Assembly: GCA_963751355.1 (NCBI GenBank)
Contig: CAVVVS010000091.1
Span: 11,017 to 75,016, forward strand
Source: CAVVVS01 sp963751355
GTDB taxonomy: Bacteria; Bacteroidota; Ignavibacteria; Ignavibacteriales; Ignavibacteriaceae
Direction: 5' to 3'
DNA length: 64,000 nucleotides
Shown: one piece after another, positions 47,773 through 57,772 of the stretch
Layout: the number at the start of each line of letters is the position of its first letter
How positions within the stretch are numbered: the first letter of the stretch is position 1
Program-made: the position numbers and the translations under genes
The notes under the pieces: model-generated
Seen by the model: the letters and a program-made list of their open reading frames with translations, nothing else
What the model was told of the DNA's origin: nothing
Databases searched by the model: none

Positions 47773-50700
47773 CTATTTTAATTGAACAATATTCTTACCT
47801 TCCGTTGAAATTATCATCTTCCCGGATATTCGGTTTACAATCAGTATTCTTGTTCTCCCTGCTTTTACAGGGACTTGTATTTCGTGTTTGTCAAAATAAA
47901 TATTTCTTGTGAGATCTTTATTTGATTCGTTAACACAAGTTATCAATGCAAATTTTTTTGTTTTCAAAACCCTCGCTGTTACAGGAACCTCTGAATAATG
48001 AGCAGTTATGCCTGAATAATTTAAAACAGAATTTAGCAATCCTGATAGTGCTCCTTTTTCTCTTGCTTCTGCAAGCGGTAATGGTTCGTGTAAAATATTT
48101 CCTTTCCAGGATGCCGGTTCAGGGAAATTACTCTTTCTTAAATATTCGCTTTTGTTCTGATCGAAAGTAACGAATTGAGATCCACCGTTATTTTCAATCT
48201 TCCAATGAGTTTCTTCGTAATGAGTAACCGGCGCACTGCCATCAATAGTAACTAAATTTTTAATTGCCGGAGTCATTTTACCGTATTCGTTACCGTCTAT
48301 TGCTCCGGTAATTAAAACTTTTGTTCCTCTTTTTGACGCATCATAAATTTGAACCGCAGCCGAATCGTAAAGCATTTCCGGATCCGGTACAATGATCAAT
48401 TTTGCATCATCGAGACGTTCTTTTGATAATTTGTATTCAGAGAGCATAGTTGGAACAATTCCGAAATTATCTGCAAGAATCCTTATATATCGTTGAACTC
48501 CTTCCATAGCATTCGGTCTGCCCGAAAATAATTTTGAATGAGGGATGACAAGTATTACCGGATCCTTTTCATAATCGGATAAGTAAGATTTTGCTTCGGA
48601 GAAGAATTTTGCATATTGCATTAAAGCTTCAAGCTCAATTTTTGCCGTACCGTCGGGACGAAAGAAACCAATTACCGCTTCATTATCTATCGGCTGATAT
48701 GGATTGATATTCCATGCCCATTCAAGAACTCCGGCACCTCTTCCTGCAAACGCATATGCAAATTTTCTTTCTAAAAGTTTTTTTGCAGCGAACGGATCGC
48801 GCCATGCTTCTCCGTCAATATCTTCAAGTCTCATTATACCCGTTTCGGAAATTAAACTAGGTTTTTCGGGAACTTTGGTTGATACTACGTCCCAGAGCAA
48901 ATCATCATTGTTCCACCAGTCATGAATTGACGTGAAATCAACCGCTGTATAATGAAATTGCTGCGAAGGTCTGTTCATTGTTCCGCCTTCATCCTGTCCT
49001 AAAGTTACAAGTTCATTTCCGCCGCTTGCTTTAATAGTTTTTGTTAATTCGTCTGCCCAATTTGTAACCACGTCTTGAGTGAATAATTCAAAATCCAGTG
49101 CCTTACGGGGAAGCTTATTTTCACGAACCCTCGCATAAGTAAGATCACCGGGTGACGGCACCGAAAAAATATTGCCGTTTGCCTGGCGCCAAGCATCCCG
49201 TAAAATATCTTCATTTGTTCCATGATGTTTGATGATCCATTCTTTCCATGCTTCCTTTTCATATTTGTCGTTAATAGGAAGATTATTCCATATCTTATCA
49301 GGCGGTGAGTAGGAAGGTTCATTTATTAAATCATAAGTTATCCAGCCGTTATTTTTGTACCTGGATGCTATCAATGTTATAAAAACTTTTTGCCATTCCA
49401 AAGCTCTTGGATCCAAGTAAGGATTACTGCCTCCGTTTAATGGGGGAGTAAACCCGAATAAGTTAAAACAGATAACTATATTATGGCGGGCTGCCGATTG
49501 AATAAATGCATCAATTGCAGTCAACACGCCTTCATCGATTGCTCCCGGATCAAGCATCATTCTCGACCAGCCGGTCCATATCCCGGTGCGCACAAAATTT
49601 ACGCCTAGTTTTTCCATCTCAGCAAAATCTTTATTCCATAGATAAGGATTTGGTTCGAATAAGAATTTTCGATCAACATCAGAAGCCATATAAGTAGTGC
49701 CGACAATAGGAAATACTTTCCCGTTTTTTAGTATCCAATCTTTCGAGACACTTAACTTCGGAGCCGAATTAATTAATTGTTGATCCCAAACCCAAAATCC
49801 GCTTTTAATTGAACTAGGATGCCATGATACATTTGATGCATGCACATCAACAGAATAAAATCCCGGTGTTAAAATATTGTTTGTAATAATCGGAATTTCA
49901 GCCGTCTTAAATTTTCCGTACCCGGTAAGTTCAGTATTTTTACTAAAAACTAAATTACCCGAAGAATTTGTAACTTTAATTTCAACATGTTGAGCAGAAT
50001 TATGTTCATCATTATTTCCCCGTTTGAATAAATTAACTCTGATAACAGGAACCTCGTGTTGTTTTACGGATGCATGAACCGGGTAAGCTTGCATCTCGAC
50101 AGATCCTTCAACAGCCAGTTGAACACATCTTTTAATTATTTGTGAAGATAGCACTGCATCTGAAGGTTCAATGATCCATCTTCCCCCTGCTTCACTACCT
50201 TGCATTCTATCTATTTCGAGCAGGGGACATGCAACCGGCAATCCTTTTGAATTAACAACATGGATTAACGGTCGTAGAACAGCATCCCTGGGACCTGAAG
50301 TTCCGTCTGTTCCGGGGAAATCTTTCTTAGTTGTAAATCGGACTGTTAGTTCAAATATTTTTGAAGGCATGGGAAAAGATTCTGCCTTAAAATCATTTTT
50401 ATCAACACTTACTATTTTTGCTCCTTGGGAATAAAAAGCGGATGAGTTTAAATCAATAGTATCTGCAGGACCGATTAATAATTGATGTGCATATGTGGGC
50501 TGCGGGGTTCCGGGTACCCATTCACCTGTATTGGAATCTGTATTATTTCCGGATTCCCAAATTACAGGCTGGTGAAATGGATAACCGCCGAGTAATATTA
50601 AATTACCTCCGTGTTTTATAAAAGAATAAATGGCATCCCAGGTATCAACAGGGAAGGCACTACCGTAAGGTAACATTAAGGTACCGTAATTTTTATTGTT

Positions 50701-50967
50701 CAGCTTCTGGTTTATCTCTGAAACGGAATTTAAATAGTCTACATTATAATCTTTAAGTGCATTAGTGAGTGTTTCCCTGGAAATAGCAGGAGCATCAATT
50801 GTCGGGAAATCTTTTAATTGCAGGCAAGCGATTTTGTTGCTGTTGGTAGACAAACTTTTAGTTTGTGCAAAAAGATTTATCTGAGATAATAAAAGTAGAA
50901 TCATCAGAATAGATGTAATGCAGGCATTCATATGACTAATTAATATATTAGGGGTTTTATTAATCAT
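47773..50967 (-). CDS. Secreted GH5-like (clan GH-A) glycoside hydrolase
   Basis: From the chosen ATG (GGAG just upstream) the protein has about 1064 residues. The open frame goes 13 codons further but without a good site. After a signal peptide come a class I amidotransferase-like N-terminal region (GGNLILLGGYPFHQPV), an Ig-like domain, then a TIM barrel (about 420-750) with LGVNFVRTGIWTGW, the acid/base Glu in DLINEPSYSP and the likely nucleophile in SLISETGIM. A flavodoxin-like region (VILVIPHSKLF, LIIVPDPEMLYD) follows. It resembles GH5/GH42-type trimmed barrels. Substrate is unknown, and the neighbours suggest a mannose-rich glycan. Confidence 0.75.
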   Translation of the reverse strand: MINKTPNILISHMNACITSILMILLLLSQINLFAQTKSLSTNSNKIACLQLKDFPTIDAPAISRETLTNALKDYNVDYLNSVSEINQKLNNKNYGTLMLPYGSAFPVDTWDAIYSFIKHGGNLILLGGYPFHQPVIWESGNNTDSNTGEWVPGTPQPTYAHQLLIGPADTIDLNSSAFYSQGAKIVSVDKNDFKAESFPMPSKIFELTVRFTTKKDFPGTDGTSGPRDAVLRPLIHVVNSKGLPVACPLLEIDRMQGSEAGGRWIIEPSDAVLSSQIIKRCVQLAVEGSVEMQAYPVHASVKQHEVPVIRVNLFKRGNNDEHNSAQHVEIKVTNSSGNLVFSKNTELTGYGKFKTAEIPIITNNILTPGFYSVDVHASNVSWHPSSIKSGFWVWDQQLINSAPKLSVSKDWILKNGKVFPIVGTTYMASDVDRKFLFEPNPYLWNKDFAEMEKLGVNFVRTGIWTGWSRMMLDPGAIDEGVLTAIDAFIQSAARHNIVICFNLFGFTPPLNGGSNPYLDPRALEWQKVFITLIASRYKNNGWITYDLINEPSYSPPDKIWNNLPINDKYEKEAWKEWIIKHHGTNEDILRDAWRQANGNIFSVPSPGDLTYARVRENKLPRKALDFELFTQDVVTNWADELTKTIKASGGNELVTLGQDEGGTMNRPSQQFHYTAVDFTSIHDWWNNDDLLWDVVSTKVPEKPSLISETGIMRLEDIDGEAWRDPFAAKKLLERKFAYAFAGRGAGVLEWAWNINPYQPIDNEAVIGFFRPDGTAKIELEALMQYAKFFSEAKSYLSDYEKDPVILVIPHSKLFSGRPNAMEGVQRYIRILADNFGIVPTMLSEYKLSKERLDDAKLIIVPDPEMLYDSAAVQIYDASKRGTKVLITGAIDGNEYGKMTPAIKNLVTIDGSAPVTHYEETHWKIENNGGSQFVTFDQNKSEYLRKSNFPEPASWKGNILHEPLPLAEAREKGALSGLLNSVLNYSGITAHYSEVPVTARVLKTKKFALITCVNESNKDLTRNIYFDKHEIQVPVKAGRTRILIVNRISGKMIISTEGKNIVQLK

Positions 50968-51259
50968 TTTACTCCGGGTTTTGTAAATTCTTGGCAGGTT
51001 CTGCATAATTCAAGATGATTGTTTAGAGTTAATAGTTCAAATTAATTATATTAAAATATAAATTACTTTTATTTTTTTTGTTAAGCAATAATGTCGGTTC
51101 ATTCTCTTTAAAGATAAGCTAAACTAAAAGCTCATTATTTCCATCTTACTTTTATTCTGTACCGGTCGGAAGATTAAAATCAAGTAAAACGTGTAAAATT
51201 AAGATGACAGGCGGAAATTAATTTAAAAATTTTTTCAAAACTAATTTACCCATTGCGAT

Positions 51260-52762
51260 ATGAAAAAATCTACCTACTTATTATTATTGTCGCTTTTTAT
51301 TATTAATACTCTTTTTGCTCGAGAAAAATATCCTAAAAGAGAAGTCCGTGCGGCATGGATTGCGACTGTGAAAAATATTGACTGGCCTTTATCCAACACC
51401 GAGACATCCGGTCAACAAATTAGCGAGATGGTTGCAATGTTCGACAGTTTGAAAGCTGCGGGAATAAACACCGTGTATTTTCAAATTCGTACCGAATGCG
51501 ATGCTCTTTACAAATCTTCGTACGAACCCTGGTCATATTGGTTAACAGGCAGACAGGGCGAGGCTCCCAAACCTTATTATGACCCTTTAGCTTTTGCAAT
51601 ATCGGAAGCTCATAAGAGAGGAATGGAAATACACGCCTGGTTCAATCCGTACCGGGCAGTTCGAAAGGTAGGTGATTATAAATTATCTCCTGCTCATGTA
51701 ACCGCTCTGCACCCGAATTGGATTCTTAATTTCGGTGATAATGAAATATTGAATCCGGGAATTCCTGATGTAACAGAATACATTACAAAAATAGTTGCAG
51801 ACGTAGTAAAAAGATACGATGTTGACGGAATTCATTTCGATGATTATTTTTATCCTTACGTACCTCACATAACAAATCAAGATTCTGAAACTTTTGCAAG
51901 GTACGGAGGCAGCTTTACAAACATTGATGATTGGCGTAGGAGCAATATTAACAAAATGGTTGAAGCTGTTTATAATACAATCAAATCAATTAATCCAAAA
52001 GTAAAATTCGGAGTCAGTCCGTTTGGCATCGTTGAAAATAAGTATGCCGGTACTAACGGTTTCGAATCATACAATAAAATATATTGCGATCCGCTTACCT
52101 GGCTGAAAGATAAAACCGTTGATTATATTGTGCCGCAGCTCTACTGGGAAGTAGGAAACAAGGCCGCCGATTATTCAAAGCTATTACCGTGGTGGCAATC
52201 TGTTACGAACGGAAGGCAATTGTATATTGGTGTATTTTCATCAAAAATGGCGGCTCCGGGTTATAAAGGTTCCCCGGATGAATTGGAGAACGAGATAAAG
52301 TTGAACCGACAATATAAAAATGTTTACGGTACTGTATTCTTCAGCGCAAAATCAATTGTAAATAATTATTCTTATTTAGCAGATACATTGAAGGATAATT
52401 ATTATAAATATCCGGCTCTGATTCCTGCTATGCCCTGGATTGACAACATTCCGCCGCTGCCTCCTTCACAGTTGAAAGAAAAATATGATTGGGATAAAGA
52501 CGTTATGCTTACCTGGAATGGTCCCGGCAAGGCGGTGGATGGAGATACTGCTTATCAATATGTGATATACAGGTTTTCAGGAAGCCGCGGTGTAAACATA
52601 AATGATCCAGGCAGCATTGTTGCAATTATTAACGGTAATAATAACGGGTACACCGATAAAAACGTTGAAAAAGGTACAGATTATATTTACGTTGTTACTG
52701 CATTAGACCGGCTTCATAATGAAAGCAATAATAATCCCGAAATAAAAGTTTATTTACAATAA
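51260..52762 (+). CDS. GHL10 (DUF187) family secreted glycoside hydrolase-like protein
   Basis: The 500-residue protein has a signal peptide, a TIM-barrel domain typical of GHL10 (about 25-380) with REVRAAWIATVKNIDWP, TVYFQIRTECDALYKS, IHAWFNPYRA, VDGIHFDDYFYPY and WWQSVTNGRQLYIGV, and a C-terminal fibronectin III-like domain (about 400-500). Relatives include YngK. Some members of this group act on peptidoglycan or exopolysaccharide; the activity here is unknown. It is divergent from the mannosidase cluster. Confidence 0.88.
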   Translation: MKKSTYLLLLSLFIINTLFAREKYPKREVRAAWIATVKNIDWPLSNTETSGQQISEMVAMFDSLKAAGINTVYFQIRTECDALYKSSYEPWSYWLTGRQGEAPKPYYDPLAFAISEAHKRGMEIHAWFNPYRAVRKVGDYKLSPAHVTALHPNWILNFGDNEILNPGIPDVTEYITKIVADVVKRYDVDGIHFDDYFYPYVPHITNQDSETFARYGGSFTNIDDWRRSNINKMVEAVYNTIKSINPKVKFGVSPFGIVENKYAGTNGFESYNKIYCDPLTWLKDKTVDYIVPQLYWEVGNKAADYSKLLPWWQSVTNGRQLYIGVFSSKMAAPGYKGSPDELENEIKLNRQYKNVYGTVFFSAKSIVNNYSYLADTLKDNYYKYPALIPAMPWIDNIPPLPPSQLKEKYDWDKDVMLTWNGPGKAVDGDTAYQYVIYRFSGSRGVNINDPGSIVAIINGNNNGYTDKNVEKGTDYIYVVTALDRLHNESNNNPEIKVYLQ

Positions 52763-52944
52763 GCGGCGTAATAGATATATTTGCAATTAGAATATTTCAT
52801 GCGGAGAAATGTTCGAAAATTATTTTAGCGTATATTTTTTATCATGTTAAAAAATTTTCTTCAAACCTCAACCTATTCATAATTTAACTTGATGTGTAGA
52901 TCTTGTTAAGAGGAATTAATATTTAAAATAAGAAGAGGAGAATT

Positions 52945-53298
52945 ATGGCATACGTAATAACTAAACTTTGTTTAGATTGCAAGGATGTAGCATGTACGCA
53001 GGTTTGTCCGGTAGACTGCATTTATGAATATTCGGGTGATGACCCTGAAATTCCTAAAAATATGTTATTGATAGATCCCGACGAATGTATAGATTGTAAC
53101 GCCTGCGTACCCGAATGTCCCTGGGAAGCAATTTTTGAGGAAGATATGGTTCCTGATGTTTTTCAGAATGATATTGAACTTAATGCCCGGATAGTCGGGA
53201 AACAAAGATTTGTTCCACAAAGGGACGAAAATAAAAAGCTGCCTTCACCGGAAGAGGTTGAAGCAAATAAAGAAAAATGGGGATATAAAGAAATATAG
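52945..53298 (+). CDS. 7Fe/8Fe-type ferredoxin
   Basis: The 117-residue protein carries two cluster motifs: CLDCKDVACTQVCPVDC (C-x2-C-x4-C-x3-CP) and CIDCNACVPECPWEAIF. The spacing is that of Azotobacter ferredoxin I/FdxA, with one [3Fe-4S] and one [4Fe-4S] cluster, or two [4Fe-4S]. The C-terminal tail (EANKEKWGYKE) is typical too. It is a soluble electron carrier whose partner is not visible here. AGAGGAG precedes the ATG. Confidence 0.9.
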   Translation: MAYVITKLCLDCKDVACTQVCPVDCIYEYSGDDPEIPKNMLLIDPDECIDCNACVPECPWEAIFEEDMVPDVFQNDIELNARIVGKQRFVPQRDENKKLPSPEEVEANKEKWGYKEI

Positions 53299-53336
53299 AT
53301 AAAGTAAATTTTTTGGGAGGTTAGCAGCTGCAATTT

Positions 53337-53759
53337 TTATTCACCAAAAACTGTAATTACTAACCTTCTGTTCCCGCCTCTATTACGATGCTCACAAAGA
53401 TATATTCCCTGCCAGGTTCCCAAATTTAATTCACCGTTTGAAACGGGAATTGAAATGCTGTTTCCGATTAAAACAGATTTTATATGGGCAGGCATATCAT
53501 CGGGACCTTCTAAATTATGTTCGTAGTATGGTGCATTCTCCGGCGCAAGTTTGTTAAAGTGAGATTCCATATCTATGCGAACCGTAGGATCAGCGTTCTC
53601 GTTCAATGTAAGAGAAGCGGAAGAATGTTTTATAAATATATGCGTTATACCTTGTGATATTTTTTTTAATTCGGGAATTTGTGATACAATTTCCCCGGTA
53701 ATTAAATGAAAACCTCTTTTCTTAGAACTTATGCTAATCTCTTTTTGAATCCACATCAT
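53337..53759 (-). CDS. YjbQ family (UPF0047) protein
   Basis: The 140-residue protein has the UPF0047 signatures FIKHSSASLTLNENADP, DMESHFNKLAP, EGPDDMPAHIKSVLIG and LGTWQGIYLCEHRN. One member was reported to give weak thiamine-phosphate synthase activity, but the physiological role is unsettled. Conserved His and Glu residues (IKHSS, CEHR) probably bind a metal. It converges with the ferredoxin gene. The start could be either of the two adjacent ATG codons. Confidence 0.9.
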   Translation of the reverse strand: MMWIQKEISISSKKRGFHLITGEIVSQIPELKKISQGITHIFIKHSSASLTLNENADPTVRIDMESHFNKLAPENAPYYEHNLEGPDDMPAHIKSVLIGNSISIPVSNGELNLGTWQGIYLCEHRNRGGNRRLVITVFGE

Positions 53760-53805
53760 TTCATTTTTTTTGTTTTACATATCCCATATTTATAGTAATC
53801 GAAAA

Positions 53806-54213
53806 TCAATCTTCAATTTCCTGTACATTTATTTTAACTCCCTTAACAAACGGGTATTCTTCCGTACCCACACAAATTCCTTTTACGGTGAATTTTTGAT
53901 TTTCTTTATAACTGCTCGCAGTATTTTCGTCCGGCGTGTGCAGGAAAAAACAGAAAACCGGTAATGCATTTCCCCCGGTCTTAAACTCCATGACTTTTCT
54001 AAATCCCATCAAAGTGTAATATGCTTTTACAGTCCCCTCTACTTCAACTCTTTTGTTATCAAATTTCGCGGTAGCAGCAGCATGGTTTTGGGAATATGCT
54101 ATTGATAATTCTGAAGGTGTTACGCTCATGTAATAATAGTTTTTGTAATATATTACCGCAACTATAAAGCAAACAACCAAAACTATTATTCCTTGAATTA
54201 TATATTTGCGCAT
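53806..54213 (-). CDS. Membrane-anchored OB-fold protein (tRNA_anti-like)
   Basis: The 135-residue protein has one N-terminal membrane helix (about 6-24) and an OB-fold domain: KRVEVEGTVKAYYTLMGFRK, VMEFKTGGNALPVFCFFLH, ENQKFTVKGICVGTEEYPFV, VKINVQEI. This resembles the tRNA_anti-like family of Bacteroidota exported proteins, whose ligand is unknown. It lies 46 bases upstream of YjbQ on the same strand, so the two may form one unit. Confidence 0.75.
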   Translation of the reverse strand: MRKYIIQGIIVLVVCFIVAVIYYKNYYYMSVTPSELSIAYSQNHAAATAKFDNKRVEVEGTVKAYYTLMGFRKVMEFKTGGNALPVFCFFLHTPDENTASSYKENQKFTVKGICVGTEEYPFVKGVKINVQEIED

Positions 54214-55183
54214 GGTTTTCCTAAATATAAAAGTTAAATGATTTTCGAAATCATAATTGTGATCTTTTCACGAAAGAAAAGTCCCAGCATATAACATAAG
54301 TATATTTTAGGATAAATTACACTCAGTTAATAGTATAAGATTAATTTGATCGATAAAAAAAATATCTAAAAGGTCAACAAATATCATTACCAAAGCGGAA
54401 ACTGTGAATTGTTTCTCCGTGGAATTTTATTAAGAAAAAACAAAGTTCAAAAACCGGCGGAGAATACATATTAATCTCTATGCCATCTAAAAAATCCTCT
54501 TGTGTTTCCATATGGAATTGAATACATTATAAATGCGGGTGCAGTTGATTCTGCTTTATCTTCAATTGGAGGGGCATTCAGAATTCAGGTCAGAAAAATA
54601 ATTACGCTATTATCCACTGATTATCAGTAATTAATTTTTATTGCTTATCAAGGGATAAAACAAAAAGCATGACCGGCAAATCAAATCAAGATTATAAAAT
54701 AGTATAAAAATGTTTTTTGAGAATAAACAAGGTTGGTTCTATTATTATTCAATGATGAACTTGTATGAAATAACTTAGCAATTGATTTTTAATAAAAAAA
54801 ATAAAATTCATATATAATGATTTTTCCTTTTAGGGGGTGAAGGGAAAATTGTCCGGTTAAATTTTCCGCAAGAGATATTCCACCTCAAAAAGTCCTCTAA
54901 ATTTCCATCTTGTTCTATTTGATAAATTAAATCTTTGGGGGTTTTACGATCGGGGAAAATACCTCTCATTACAGGATCTGTAAAAAACTATATGTAAGTG
55001 TAATATTATTTATACTTACTCATAATATTTATCCTTCAAAATATTTTAGGGTAAATTTAAAAATTAGATTTGTTGGAATATGAATTAATTAATTCCGATA
55101 GGAAGTTTTTATCGAAGAATTTATATACAGAATAAATGGTTACAAAAGGAATTTTCTAAAACTTTATTGTAGGAAAATTTCCA
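54214..55183 (+). other. 970-base gene-free region with a possible gene remnant
   Basis: No intact gene is seen. At 54478-54630 the plus strand is open without a start codon and reads VFPYGIEYIINAGAVDSALS, then SIGGAFRIQVRK and a stop after 15 further residues. Upstream is a stop and no ribosome-binding site. It looks like the tail of a lost gene, which I cannot name. The rest is AT-rich. The promoter of the kinase gene should be at the right end. Confidence 0.35.
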
Positions 55184-57592
55184 ATGATAAGTAATAAAAT
55201 AAAGTTTGAAGTAAAAAGAGATAGTAAAATAAAAAAAGAAGTTTCTAATAGAGTTTTTATTCCAGTGATTAATGCAATTAAAGAAAAAGGATTATCATTT
55301 AAAGATTTTTTGAATTGCGTTCCTTATGATGAATCATACTTTTTAAATAAACGGGAACGAGTAGAATGGTGGGTTTATTGTAAAAATATTAGCAATATGA
55401 GACCTTATTTTTCCCACTTAGATTTTGAAAATATGGGTGCTGATTTTGTTAGAAGTGGTTCTCTTATTGGAGGAGTACTAGGATTTTTCCTTTTTACTTC
55501 ACCGAAGTTTTCTAAACAATTTGTCGCCAAAATTCTTAAACGGACTGCTTCTAATATTTTGTGTCTTAATATGCAAATAGAATTTGTTAGCTCTAATAAC
55601 ATAAGATTTACAGTTCTGATGGATGAGGGATATGAACACATTCCTGAATTTGCTTATGGGAATAAAGGAATCTTTAGGGAAGTGGGAATTCATGCAGGAC
55701 TAAAAGATTGTAAAGTAGAGTTACAATTCATTCCTAAAGGTGCTATTTATGATGTGACTTGGAGAAAAGAAGGTGTTTTCTTTAAGTTCAAAAGGGCTAT
55801 ACGCTGGATATTTTATATAAACAAAGCGTTCTGGGAACTAACTGATTCAAATGAAGAATTGTTAAAAGAATATGAACAATTAGAGGATTACAAAAATAAT
55901 CTTGAAATAAAAGTTGACGAACGAACATCTGAACTAAAGAAAGCACAAGACCAATTATCTGAAACAATTATTCTATTGCAAAAGGCACAGGTGCAACAAA
56001 ACCGTTTCTTTGCAAACATATCTCATGAGTTCAGAACACCTCTCACCTTAATACTTGGACCAGTCAAACAAATAATTCTAAAAACTAAAGAAGAAAAAAC
56101 GAGAGATGAGCTAAAAGTAGTGAACAAGAATGCTAACAAACTATTGAGACTAGTAAACCAGTTGCTTGACTTATCCAAACTCGAATCAGGGAATATGAAG
56201 CTGCAGACAAAGCCACAAAATATTATTCCGTTATTAAAAGCTCTGCTGCAATCATTCTGCTCTTATGCAGAAAGAAAAAAAATTACTTTGGAATTTAATT
56301 TCTCGGAAGATGAAATAATAGCATACATAGATAAAGATAAAATTGAAAAGATAATTACCAATGTATTCTCAAATGCTCTCAAATTTACACCAGAAGGGGG
56401 CTGTGTAAACGTTAAAGTTTGTAAGAATGGAAATACTGTTGAGATTTCAATTTCAGATAATGGCGTTGGAATTCCGAAAGAACAACTTAATAAAATATTT
56501 GACAGGTTCTACCAGGCAGATAACAGATTATCAAAAGAATATGAGGGAACTGGGATTGGATTAGCACTTACTAAAGAATTAATGGAGCTTCATAAAGGGA
56601 AAATACTCGTTGAAAGTGAAGAAGGGAAAGGGACAACTTTTACAATCAGCATTCCTCTTGGTAAAGGTCACCTGAAACCAGAAGAAATTTGTGAAGCGGA
56701 GAAGGAAGAAGATAAAACCTACATGAATGACAGGCAGCCTTCTTTTGTATCAGAAGAAACGATTAATCGAGAAGAGATTAAAGTAGATAATTCTAATTTT
56801 GATTTTGTTATCAATGCAGGGAAATCATTTCTGTTGATAGTAGAAGATAATTCCGATGTTAGAAATTATATAAAAAATAATTTGAATAAAGACTATAGAA
56901 TTCTTGAAGCTGCAGATGGAGAAGACGGCTGGAACAAATCTGTTGAGCAGATACCTGATTTGATTATAAGCGATGTAATGATGCCGAAGATGGATGGATT
57001 CAAGCTTTGTGAAAAATTAAAGACAGACGAAAGAACAAGCCATATTCCTGTCATATTGCTTACAGCGAAGGCATCAAGTCAGGATAAAATAGAAGGATTT
57101 GATACAGGGGCAGATGATTATATAATGAAACCATTTGAACATGAAGAATTAAAAGCCAGGATAAAAAATCTTATAGAACAAAGAAAAAGAATACATGAAC
57201 ATTTCAAAAAGCATGGAATATTTGAATTAGATCAGCCAAATATTACTTCTATAGATAAAAAGTTTTTACTAAGAGCATTCGAAATAGTTAATAAAAACAT
57301 AGCCGCTACAACGTTCGGTGTTGAAGCATTAGCTGAATTACTTCATATCAGCCGGTCCGTTCTTCATAGGAAAATAACCTCTTTAACTGGTGAATCACCG
57401 GGAGAATTAGTTAGGCGAATACGTTTAAAAAAAGCCTCTCAACTTATTGAGCAAAATTTTGGTAATATAGCAGAAATTTCACTGGAAGTTGGTTTTAATA
57501 ATCCATCTCAATTTGCGCGAAGTTTTCACAAGCAATTCGGAGTATCACCCTCGGCATATCAACAAAAATTTACAAATAATTCACATTTGTGA
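55184..57592 (+). CDS. Hybrid sensor histidine kinase/response regulator with AraC-type output (HTCS-like)
   Basis: The 802-residue protein has an unrecognised input domain (about 20-210, no clear transmembrane helix), a coiled-coil linker (about 220-270), HisKA with ISHEFRTPL (His about 281), HATPase_c (NVFSNALKFTPEG, ISDNGVGIP, GTGIGLALTKEL), a receiver domain with phosphorylated Asp in DVMMPKMDG (about 597), and an AraC helix-turn-helix (about 700-802, ending HKQFGVSPSAYQQKF). Sensing and transcription control are thus in one cytoplasmic chain. It may control the secreted protein genes just downstream; that is inferred from position. Confidence 0.92.
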   Translation: MISNKIKFEVKRDSKIKKEVSNRVFIPVINAIKEKGLSFKDFLNCVPYDESYFLNKRERVEWWVYCKNISNMRPYFSHLDFENMGADFVRSGSLIGGVLGFFLFTSPKFSKQFVAKILKRTASNILCLNMQIEFVSSNNIRFTVLMDEGYEHIPEFAYGNKGIFREVGIHAGLKDCKVELQFIPKGAIYDVTWRKEGVFFKFKRAIRWIFYINKAFWELTDSNEELLKEYEQLEDYKNNLEIKVDERTSELKKAQDQLSETIILLQKAQVQQNRFFANISHEFRTPLTLILGPVKQIILKTKEEKTRDELKVVNKNANKLLRLVNQLLDLSKLESGNMKLQTKPQNIIPLLKALLQSFCSYAERKKITLEFNFSEDEIIAYIDKDKIEKIITNVFSNALKFTPEGGCVNVKVCKNGNTVEISISDNGVGIPKEQLNKIFDRFYQADNRLSKEYEGTGIGLALTKELMELHKGKILVESEEGKGTTFTISIPLGKGHLKPEEICEAEKEEDKTYMNDRQPSFVSEETINREEIKVDNSNFDFVINAGKSFLLIVEDNSDVRNYIKNNLNKDYRILEAADGEDGWNKSVEQIPDLIISDVMMPKMDGFKLCEKLKTDERTSHIPVILLTAKASSQDKIEGFDTGADDYIMKPFEHEELKARIKNLIEQRKRIHEHFKKHGIFELDQPNITSIDKKFLLRAFEIVNKNIAATTFGVEALAELLHISRSVLHRKITSLTGESPGELVRRIRLKKASQLIEQNFGNIAEISLEVGFNNPSQFARSFHKQFGVSPSAYQQKFTNNSHL

Positions 57593-57772
57593 AAGAGTTT
57601 TATTCAACTTGACATAAAATGCCAAGTAATTGACACAATTCTGGTAGAGAAACCTTTCCTAAAATCTTACTATATCACCATTAAAAACAATTCTTCCGCT
57701 ACTCTAATTAAAGTTAAGAACGAATGATTGAATGAATGTTCAATTCAAACAATTTGTTTAATGGAGGTTATT

